Shown here: positions 1 to 5,464 of the stretch, in pieces
How the letters are laid out: each line of letters begins with the position of its first letter
How positions within the stretch are numbered: position 1 is the first letter of the stretch
Assembly (NCBI GenBank): GCA_031277155.1
Contig: JAITMW010000159.1
Location: 1 to 13,270, forward strand
Direction of reading: 5' to 3'
Origin: Clostridiales bacterium
Lineage (GTDB): Bacteria > Bacillota > Clostridia > Lachnospirales > WRAX01
Length of the DNA: 13,270 bases
Notes under the pieces: generated by a model
The model's database searches: none
What the model saw: the letters and a program-made list of their open reading frames with translations, nothing else
What the model was told of the DNA's origin: nothing
Position numbers and translations under genes: made by a program

Positions 1-153
1 CGCTGTCTGAGAAGCCCCCTCCATGCGTTCTTCTATAAGGCTTTCCGTAAGGTTGGCGGTGGATATGGCCACATATATGATATTTAATGCGGCCATTGCG
101 ACCAAAACCAGAATAATTGGAATGATTATCTTGCCCTTTAAGCTGCTGAACAT
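1..153 (-). CDS. Methyl-accepting chemotaxis protein, N-terminal fragment (partial)
   Basis: The gene runs off the left edge of the window; only the first 51 codons are visible. It starts at an ATG (complement of 151-153) preceded by a GGAGG ribosome binding site at 161-165, seven bases away. The peptide begins MFSSLKGKIIIPIILVLV, a short basic cytoplasmic start, then one transmembrane helix at about residues 9-31, then the beginning of a polar outside segment rich in T, S, E and N. This is the usual opening of clostridial methyl-accepting chemotaxis proteins: membrane anchor, extracellular sensor, HAMP, signalling domain. A HAMP-containing histidine kinase could begin the same way, because the diagnostic domains lie outside the window. 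It is transcribed away from the ABC operon from its own promoter. Confidence 0.6.
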   Translation of the reverse strand, partial: MFSSLKGKIIIPIILVLVAMAALNIIYVAISTANLTESLIEERMEGASQTA

Positions 154-181
154 AATTGTCCCTCCAATCTGCATTTTAATG

Positions 182-210
182 AGTATAGCATGACACGGAG
201 GATTTGTCAA
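182..210 (-). promoter_or_regulatory. Sigma-A-type promoter for the chemotaxis receptor gene
   Basis: On the minus strand, TTGACA (complement of 205-210) and TATACT (complement of 182-187) are separated by exactly 17 bp. The -10 is preceded by TG at the extended -10 position (TGCTATACT). It lies about 30 bases upstream of the start codon of the leftward gene. An imperfect inverted repeat covers the -35 box. Confidence 0.7.
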
Positions 211-216
211 ATCTCC
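197..216. repeat. Imperfect inverted repeat over the -35 box
   Basis: GGAGGATTT (197-205) and AAATCTCC (209-216) are inverted repeats with one unpaired base, separated by GTC. The centre coincides with the -35 hexamer of the leftward promoter, so a protein bound here would compete with RNA polymerase. Function as an operator is inference only. Confidence 0.3.
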
Positions 217-275
217 TTATAAAAGGTCTGAAATTGCAGAAAAACAGGCGAAGGACAAAATGGTGGTTAAAACAA

Positions 276-305
276 TTGACGAATAAAATCTATATGTGTT
301 ATCAT
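276..305 (+). promoter_or_regulatory. Probable promoter of the ABC importer operon
   Basis: TTGACG (276-281) and TATCAT (300-305) each match the sigma-A consensus at five of six positions, with an 18-bp spacer and an extended -10 TG at 297-298. The start codon at 352 is about 40 bases past the predicted start of transcription. I looked for a TPP-type or other riboswitch in this short leader and saw none. Confidence 0.5.
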
Positions 306-351
306 AACCAAGGAACCGGGAAATATAATTTGAAAAGAGGTGTACTATTTA

Positions 352-1347
352 ATGAAAAAAATTAAAATTCTATCGCCAATGCTTGCGCTCGCAATTTTGT
401 TTGTGGCGGCATCTTGCGGCAATGGCGGCACATCCGGCGATGCGCCGGAGACGCCGTATCATATCAACATGGCCGTCCTGCCGGGGCCGTCGGCCTTGGG
501 CGCGCTGTGGCTGATGGACGCGGCCCGGGCCGAAGAAACGCAAAACAGCTATGACATACGGGTTCTCGGCACCCCGGAAGAGGTTGTGCCGCTGATTGTT
601 CAGGGCGCGGTTGACATCGCCGCAGTGCCCACGAATATGGCCTCTGTTTTGCATAACAATCCCAATGTGGATGTGACGATGCTGGCGCTTAGCACCATGG
701 GTGTCTTGCATGTCATAGACACCACAGGCGAAATTGCCGATATGGCCGATTTGGCGGGCCGCACCGTGCATCTTTCCGGATATGGCGCCGCCCCGCAATT
801 TGCTTTCAATTATGTGCTGCGGCAAAACGGCCTGGAGCCGGACGTGGATGTGGAGCTTATATTTCAAGCGGAGATGCCCCAAATAGCGGCGCTGATGGCG
901 GAGGGTATTGCCGAAATTGCGCTGCTGCCGGAGCCTTTTGCAACCACCGTGACCATGCAAAATGAAAATGCCCGTCACGCATTGGACTTGACGCAGGAAT
1001 GGAATCGGGTGCAGCCCGATTATGGCCTTGTGATGACGGCCATCATTGTGCGCAGCGAATTTTTGGCGCAGCATCCCGATGCCGTAGGCATTTTCATGTC
1101 GGAATTTGAACAATCCATCAACTTTATCAATAACAATGTCAGCGAGGCCGCGGCATTGGCCGTGGATTTTGGCGTCATCCCAAACGAGGCCATCGCGGCG
1201 GCGGCCATTCCGCGCTCTAACCAAGTGTTTATCACGGGCGAGCGTATGCGAAACTATACCCGGGGCTATCTGGGCGTGCTTTATGCCCAGGCGCCCGCTT
1301 CCATAGGGGGAGCATTGCCAGATGAGGCGTTTTATTTCATCCCTTAA
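352..1347 (+). CDS. ABC transporter substrate-binding lipoprotein, NitT/TauT (NMT1/THI5-like) type
   Basis: This is the solute-binding component of an ABC importer, anchored outside the membrane by lipid. The 331-residue protein begins MKKIKILSPMLALAIL and has a lipoprotein signal peptide ending in the lipobox-like AASC, so the modified cysteine is Cys22. The mature part has the small periplasmic-binding fold typical of the nitrate/sulfonate/taurine/pyrimidine-precursor group: a beta strand INMAVLPGPSALGALWL after the signal, then DIAAVPTNMASVL, then LLPEPFATT. I chose the ATG at 352, which has AGAGGTG nine bases upstream, over an in-frame GTG at 340 because the signal peptide is normal only from 352. 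The last 26 bases overlap the permease gene. The substrate cannot be assigned; aliphatic sulfonates, thiamine pyrimidine precursors and riboflavin-like compounds are all served by this family. Confidence 0.85.
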   Translation: MKKIKILSPMLALAILFVAASCGNGGTSGDAPETPYHINMAVLPGPSALGALWLMDAARAEETQNSYDIRVLGTPEEVVPLIVQGAVDIAAVPTNMASVLHNNPNVDVTMLALSTMGVLHVIDTTGEIADMADLAGRTVHLSGYGAAPQFAFNYVLRQNGLEPDVDVELIFQAEMPQIAALMAEGIAEIALLPEPFATTVTMQNENARHALDLTQEWNRVQPDYGLVMTAIIVRSEFLAQHPDAVGIFMSEFEQSINFINNNVSEAAALAVDFGVIPNEAIAAAAIPRSNQVFITGERMRNYTRGYLGVLYAQAPASIGGALPDEAFYFIP

Positions 1348-2071
1348 ATATCCCTTTGCGGTGCTGTTTTGGCTGGCTGTGTGGCATGTGGCCAGCGAAA
1401 TCATCGCAAACAGTATCATCATTGTGTCGCCGATAGCCGCCTTTGCGCGGCTGTTGGAGCTTGCCGCGCAAGGGCATTTTTGGCAGTCCGTGGGGGCGTC
1501 GCTGTTTCGCATTGTGCTGGGCTTTGTGCTGGCCCTTGTGCTGGGCGTGGCCGCCGCGGCAACATCCGCAAGCAAATTTTTGTATACGCTGACGCTGCCG
1601 ATGTTTAATATTCTAAAGTCCATACCCGTGGCGTCCTTTATAATATTGGCCTGGATGTGGATGTCCTCGCAAAATCTCTCGACATTCATCGCCTTTGTCA
1701 CCGTCTTGCCCATCGTATACTTCAACACCTATGAGGGCATCAAAACCACGGACGCAAAGCTGTTGGAGATGGCGCGGGTGTTTCGCGTGGGTTCTTACAA
1801 AATTGCGCGGGACATCTATTTTCCGGCCGTCCTGCCCCATGTGGTCTCGGCGGCCTCCAGCGGCCTGGGCTTTGCCTTTAAATCGGGCATTGCCGCCGAA
1901 ATCATAGGCCTGGCCCGCGGCACCATCGGCTTTAATCTGCACACCGCAAGGATTTTTTTGCAGACGGCGGATGTTTTCGCGTGGACAATCGCGATTGTGC
2001 TGCTTAGCTATGCAATGGAAAAGATTTTTAAACTGCTGATGAAAAAGGTGAAGCATGACGCCAAATCTTGA
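1322..2071 (+). CDS. ABC transporter permease, NitT/TauT (SsuC/TauC-like)
   Basis: This is the membrane channel subunit of the importer. The 249-residue protein has about six hydrophobic segments, at roughly residues 10-28, 58-82, 88-112, 119-137, 175-197 and 215-238. The cytoplasmic EAA loop that docks to the ATPase is recognisable at about 149-172 (EMARVFRVGSYKIARDIYFP), followed by a typical GLGFAFKSGIAAEIIG helix. Length and motif match the BPD_transp_1 permeases of the sulfonate/taurine/nitrate importers. The start codon lies 26 bp inside the preceding gene, behind GGGGGAG at 1306-1312, and the stop overlaps the ATPase gene by 17 bp. This points to translational coupling in one operon. 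Confidence 0.88.
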   Translation: MRRFISSLKYPFAVLFWLAVWHVASEIIANSIIIVSPIAAFARLLELAAQGHFWQSVGASLFRIVLGFVLALVLGVAAAATSASKFLYTLTLPMFNILKSIPVASFIILAWMWMSSQNLSTFIAFVTVLPIVYFNTYEGIKTTDAKLLEMARVFRVGSYKIARDIYFPAVLPHVVSAASSGLGFAFKSGIAAEIIGLARGTIGFNLHTARIFLQTADVFAWTIAIVLLSYAMEKIFKLLMKKVKHDAKS

Positions 2072-2654
2072 GGTAAGGCATATTTACAAAAATTTTGGTG
2101 AGAAAAATATTTTTACCAATTTCAACCTGAAACTTCCAGAGATAGGATTTACAGCCATCATGGGGCCGTCGGGCCAGGGCAAAACCACCCTGATAAACCT
2201 GATTTTGGGCCTTATGAAGCCCGACCACGGCGAAATTATAGGCTTTGCCGACAAAAAAATCGCGGCGGTGTTTCAGGAGGACAGGCTGTTGGAGCATAAA
2301 AGCGGGCTGGACAACATCCTGTTTGTGCTGCGCAATCAATCGGCGGGCAAAGACGCGGCGTGGGAGATGCTGGCCCGCGCCGGGCTGGCGGAAGACGCCC
2401 ACAAGGCGGCGCGGGATTACAGCGGCGGCATGAGGCGGCGGTTGGCGCTGTGCCGCGCGCTGGTGACAGATTTTGACATGCTTATATTGGACGAGCCCTT
2501 CAAAGGGCTGGACATCGGGCTTAAGCCGGAGATTATGACACTTGTAAAGCAAAAATGTCAGGGCAGGGGGGCGATTTTAATCACCCATGACAGGCAAGAA
2601 GCAGAATTTTTTGACAGCCATATTGTTGATATTTCTGAACATCCCCTGACCTAA
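2055..2654 (+). CDS. ABC transporter ATP-binding protein, NitT/TauT (SsuB/TauB-like), short form
   Basis: This subunit hydrolyses ATP to drive the importer. All nucleotide-binding motifs are present in the 199 residues: Walker A GPSGQGKTT (37-45), Q-loop Gln74 in VFQEDRLL, signature YSGGM (122-126), Walker B LILDEP (143-148) and switch histidine His178 in LITHD. The Q-loop sequence FQEDRLLEHKSGLDNI is close to the FQEDxLLPWxxxxxNV pattern of SsuB/TauB. The protein is about 50 residues shorter than usual family members because it ends soon after the H-loop, but no essential motif is lost. The start lies inside the permease gene behind AAAGGTG at 2044-2050. The palindrome at 2697-2728 may terminate the operon. 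Confidence 0.88.
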   Translation: MTPNLEVRHIYKNFGEKNIFTNFNLKLPEIGFTAIMGPSGQGKTTLINLILGLMKPDHGEIIGFADKKIAAVFQEDRLLEHKSGLDNILFVLRNQSAGKDAAWEMLARAGLAEDAHKAARDYSGGMRRRLALCRALVTDFDMLILDEPFKGLDIGLKPEIMTLVKQKCQGRGAILITHDRQEAEFFDSHIVDISEHPLT

Positions 2655-2680
2655 AAAACTTTTCACCGCATTACCAAGAT

Positions 2681-2713
2681 TTGACAAATTATCACCGCGC
2701 GCTTGTATATAAT
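2681..2713 (+). promoter_or_regulatory. spoIIE promoter with 21-bp spacing (candidate Spo0A-activated sigma-A promoter)
   Basis: Perfect TTGACA (2681-2686) and perfect TATAAT (2708-2713) stand 21 bp apart rather than 17. Stretched spacing of 21-22 bp is the known hallmark of the Spo0A-activated sigma-A promoters spoIIE and spoIIG of Bacillus subtilis. The -35 lies in TTTGACA, whose complement TGTCAAA matches the Spo0A box TGTCGAA at six of seven bases, and there is no extended -10 TG. Control by Spo0A is inference from this arrangement and from the gene it serves. Confidence 0.6.
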
Positions 2714-2732
2714 TATATGCAAGCGCGCTTTT
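2697..2732 (+). terminator. 32-bp palindrome plus T4; terminator of the ABC operon overlapping the spoIIE -10
   Basis: Arms 2697-2712 and 2713-2728 are complementary at 15 of 16 positions; only 2706/2719 mismatches, and that can form a G-U pair in RNA. The outer part is GC-rich (GCGCGCTTG / CAAGCGCGC) and the second arm is followed by TTTT. It starts 42 bases after the ATPase stop codon. It could be an intrinsic terminator with a short U-tract, an operator, or both. The spoIIE -10 hexamer lies inside it. Confidence 0.5.
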
Positions 2733-2757
2733 GCGTCCCCAAGATAAGGATGATTTT

Positions 2758-5097
2758 ATGCACATAGAAAAAGACAAAGAGGCGCGGCCTCTTAAATTAA
2801 ACTTCGGCCGCGGGGCCGTGGTGGACTTTCTGCTTCTGGCGGGCAGCTTTTTGGCGGCGCGGGCGCTGGTTTTCGATGCCGCAAGCCCCTTCGCGCTGGC
2901 CTATATTTCCGCCTTTTTGTTTCGCGGCAACAAATTTTATGCCGCCGCGCTGTTTGCCTCGCTGGGCATAATCACCAGCTTCCGCGCGGATTTCTCCATG
3001 AAATATCTGCTGGCCATAATTTTGCTTTGTCTGGCCAACCTCTTTCTCAGCCTGCGCCCCAAATTCGCGGCGCCCTTCATCCAGGCCGCCGCCGTGGCCT
3101 TTGCCGCCGTGCTGTCGGGCATTGTGCTGCTGTTTATGCGCGGCCAGGGTGTGTATTATTTCGCCGTCAACCTGCTGGAAGGTGCGCTGATTTTTGCGCT
3201 GGCCGTGGTGCTGTCCAAAGGCATCGCCTGCGTAGCGCCCCGGGCGAAACGCCGCGCCTTAAGCAATGAAGAGCTTGTGGCGCTGACGGCGCTGGCCGGG
3301 GTTTTGGCCGTTGGCGCGGCGGATGTATTTATCTGGGAATTTTCCCTGCGCCACTTTTTTGCCATACTGATTGTATTGTTATCGGCACAGAGCGGCGGGG
3401 CCGCCATTGGCGCGGTCTGCGGCGTATTTTTAGGATTCTTGCTGAATATAACGGGCTTTGAATATATATTTTTTGCCGTATTGCTGTCTGTGGCGGGCTT
3501 TGCGGCGGGCAGCGCCCGCAACTACGGCCGGGCGGCGTCAATCCTCGCGTTTTTGGGGGCAGGCGCCCTTTGCGCCCTGTATTTTGACCTGACGCTGCTG
3601 TCATGGGGTATGCTTATTTCGGCCATTGCGGCCTCTGCGGCATATTATTTCCTGCCCAAGGACCTGCTGCTTAATATACACACAGTTGTAAATCCCGCCT
3701 TGGGGGATTCTGATGAATACGCGGTAAAGGTGAAAAGGCGCGTGGTGGGCCGCGTGCATGACTTTGCGGCGGGCTATGGCAGGCTGGCCGCGATGTTTAA
3801 CGGGCGCATCACACGGCCAAAGACGCCGGCCCTGCGCCCGGCGGCCCTTGCCGAGGCCATGAAAACACAATTTTGCGCAAAATGCCACAGGCGGGGGGAT
3901 TGCTGGGGCGAAAGGTCCGGCGAAATGGCGGAATATATAAGGCAATTGGCCGCAAAAAGCGAAAAGGCCGGCAAAATAGAAATTGAAGACGCGCCTTTTG
4001 GCCTGTCCGGCACATGCATTGCTCCGGTGGACTTTGTGCGTGCCCTGTGGGCGCAAATTGGGCGGCAGCATGTCGCGAAAGACCTGCGCCATAGGCTGAC
4101 GGAGGCGCGAACCTTGGTGGCCCAGCAGTTTTCGGGCCTTTCGTTGGTGATGTACGAATTTGCAAGCGAGCTGGACGCCACGCTAAATTTCCGTAAAGAG
4201 CTTGAGAATAAAGTAATAACGGAACTTGAGAAATTGAGGATAGAGGTGGAAAATGTGATAGTGATTGAGAACAAGCGGGGCAAATGCGAAGTCAGCCTCA
4301 GCCTTAACGCCCGGCGCAGGGCCGATGCGCGCCGGTCGCGGGAAATTGGCGCGGCCCTTTCGCACGTGGTGGGGCGGCGGATGGAGCTGGTGGAGGAGCG
4401 CTTTGAAGGGCGCATGGTGCGCATGGAATTTTTCGAGAGGCATAAATTTTATGTACATAGCGGCGTGGCCAAGGCCGCCAAAGGCCCTGTCGAGCAAAGC
4501 GGCGACAGCTTTTGTGTGGTGCAGCTGAAGGACGGGAGATGCGTGGCGGCGCTTTCTGACGGCATGGGCAGCGGCGGCCGCGCCAAGGATGAAAGCGAGA
4601 CGGCGATAGAGCTGCTGGAAGAGCTGATGGAGCGCGGCTTTGAACAGGAAATTGCCCTGCGGCTGATAAATTCGGCCCTTTTAATGAAAAGCGGGGACGA
4701 ATCCTTCTCCACGCTGGATATTTGCGTGCTGGACATGAACACGGGACGCGCCGAATTCGTAAAGATTGGCGCGGCGGCGTCCTTTCTGGTACGCGGCGAC
4801 GAGGTGGCCGCAATAGGCTCTTGGACGCTGCCCGTGGGCATCCTGGATTCCATTGACATTGACGTACAGAAAAAGCAGCTGGCCCACGGCGATATCATTG
4901 TGCTGATGACGGATGGCGTGACGGATTCGCTGAAAACAGCCGACGCCGCGTGGATTGAGGGCCTTTTAAGGGAGCTGCCCACGGGCAATCCCCAGGATAT
5001 TGCGGACCATGTGCTGGCGGCGGCCAAAGCCAATTATGGTGATGTGGAGGGGGACGACATGACGGTGCTGGTGCTGCGGATTTTGGAGCGCAGTTGA
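2758..5097 (+). CDS. spoIIE: Stage II sporulation protein E, membrane-bound PP2C phosphatase
   Basis: SpoIIE sits at the polar division septum and dephosphorylates the anti-anti-sigma factor SpoIIAA in the forespore, which releases sigma-F; it also interacts with FtsZ. The 779-residue protein is near the usual size (about 800). Residues 20-300 form about ten membrane segments. The central region carries the conserved cysteine pattern C373-x2-C376-x5-C382-W. Residues 565-779 form the PP2C/SpoIIE phosphatase domain with metal-binding aspartates in GDS (Asp583), SDGMGSG (Asp601), MTDGVTDS (Asp719) and GDDMTV (Asp766/767). I chose the ATG at 2758, with AAGGA seven bases upstream, over an in-frame TTG at 2731 that lies in the palindrome. 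The tilS, hpt and ftsH genes that often follow spoIIE are absent here. Confidence 0.96.
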   Translation: MHIEKDKEARPLKLNFGRGAVVDFLLLAGSFLAARALVFDAASPFALAYISAFLFRGNKFYAAALFASLGIITSFRADFSMKYLLAIILLCLANLFLSLRPKFAAPFIQAAAVAFAAVLSGIVLLFMRGQGVYYFAVNLLEGALIFALAVVLSKGIACVAPRAKRRALSNEELVALTALAGVLAVGAADVFIWEFSLRHFFAILIVLLSAQSGGAAIGAVCGVFLGFLLNITGFEYIFFAVLLSVAGFAAGSARNYGRAASILAFLGAGALCALYFDLTLLSWGMLISAIAASAAYYFLPKDLLLNIHTVVNPALGDSDEYAVKVKRRVVGRVHDFAAGYGRLAAMFNGRITRPKTPALRPAALAEAMKTQFCAKCHRRGDCWGERSGEMAEYIRQLAAKSEKAGKIEIEDAPFGLSGTCIAPVDFVRALWAQIGRQHVAKDLRHRLTEARTLVAQQFSGLSLVMYEFASELDATLNFRKELENKVITELEKLRIEVENVIVIENKRGKCEVSLSLNARRRADARRSREIGAALSHVVGRRMELVEERFEGRMVRMEFFERHKFYVHSGVAKAAKGPVEQSGDSFCVVQLKDGRCVAALSDGMGSGGRAKDESETAIELLEELMERGFEQEIALRLINSALLMKSGDESFSTLDICVLDMNTGRAEFVKIGAAASFLVRGDEVAAIGSWTLPVGILDSIDIDVQKKQLAHGDIIVLMTDGVTDSLKTADAAWIEGLLRELPTGNPQDIADHVLAAAKANYGDVEGDDMTVLVLRILERS

Positions 5098-5119
5098 TGT
5101 CGACACCCGCGTGCTTTAT

Positions 5120-5132
5120 CGACTTGTAGTCG
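5120..5132. repeat. Short hairpin CGACT-TGT-AGTCG
   Basis: A perfect 5-bp stem with a 3-base loop lies 22 bases after the spoIIE stop codon. TCGAC at 5119-5123 could instead pair with GTCGA at 5099-5103, so two mutually exclusive structures are possible. No T-run follows, so it is not a standard terminator. Confidence 0.3.
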
Positions 5133-5139
5133 TTACTTT

Positions 5140-5156
5140 AGCCGGGTTTACCCGGC
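5140..5156. repeat. GC-rich palindrome AGCCGGGTTTACCCGGC
   Basis: GCCGGGT (5141-5147) and ACCCGGC (5150-5156) are perfect inverted repeats around TT. The element closely resembles the hairpin upstream of purH at 9628-9645, which has a C-G pair where this one has T-A and one extra loop T. It may belong to the same dispersed family. Confidence 0.45.
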
Positions 5157-5175
5157 ACCCCGCTTCCAAACACAA

Positions 5176-5192
5176 ATTCCAATCCTTGGAAT
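5176..5192. repeat. Perfect inverted repeat ATTCCAA-TCC-TTGGAAT
   Basis: Seven-base arms around a three-base centre, 47 bases upstream of the next start codon and just before an A-rich stretch. It is the third inverted repeat in this 142-bp intergenic region. It could be an operator or an RNA hairpin; nothing in the sequence decides between them. Confidence 0.4.
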
Positions 5193-5239
5193 AAAAACTG
5201 GAAAAAATGTGCAAACTCCTTTTAGAAAGAGGCGATTGC

Positions 5240-5464
5240 ATGGAATTATACGACAGCACCAACACCGGACAAAATGAAATTGACTTTGTGAAAGAGGCCG
5301 AAAAAATCATCAATGCCTCATACGTGGGCGTGCCGCAAAAAAGCCCGCCCGCCCCAATTCACAAAAAGGCCAAAACCACCTCCCGCACCGACACCATGCT
5401 AAACCTCGCCCTGTTTGCCACGGGAATTGCCATTGTAGCCCTGTTGATTCTGAATCTATTGTAA
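5240..5464 (+). CDS. Small tail-anchored membrane protein, unknown function
   Basis: I do not recognise this 74-residue protein. It starts at ATG 5240 with AAAGAGG (5226-5232) seven bases upstream. The N-terminal part is acidic and polar and contains a possible short amphipathic helix, NEIDFVKEAEKIINASYVG (residues 12-30). A Pro/Lys-rich linker follows (31-52), and a single strongly hydrophobic helix at 53-74 ends at the C-terminus. This predicts a tail-anchored protein with its soluble part in the cytoplasm. It lies 142 bp after spoIIE on the same strand, so it may be expressed with it or from its own promoter, though none is clear. Its stop codon overlaps the convergent glucosidase gene by 9 bp. 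A good ribosome binding site and coherent protein features support a real gene. Confidence 0.65.
   Translation: MELYDSTNTGQNEIDFVKEAEKIINASYVGVPQKSPPAPIHKKAKTTSRTDTMLNLALFATGIAIVALLILNLL

Noticed and set aside
340..351. GTG start at 340 for the binding protein
   Set aside because: It would place MYYL before the basic signal-peptide start and lies within the ribosome binding site used by ATG 352.
306..351. Riboswitch (TPP or FMN) upstream of the ABC operon
   Set aside because: The leader is under 50 bases and has none of the conserved cores of these riboswitches.
370..1728. Long antisense open frame of about 450 codons opposite the binding-protein and permease genes
   Set aside because: It is a by-product of GC-rich codon use on the plus strand. 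It has no domain-like sequence, is rich in H, R, Q and C, and ignores the boundary between two well-supported genes.
2731..2757. TTG start at 2731 for SpoIIE
   Set aside because: It falls directly after the palindrome, lacks a ribosome binding site and adds residues not typical of SpoIIE; ATG 2758 has AAGGA at good spacing.
5098..5239. tRNA or rho-independent terminator after spoIIE
   Set aside because: The hairpins are too short and separate to form a cloverleaf, there is no T-psi-C-like sequence, and none is followed by a T-run.
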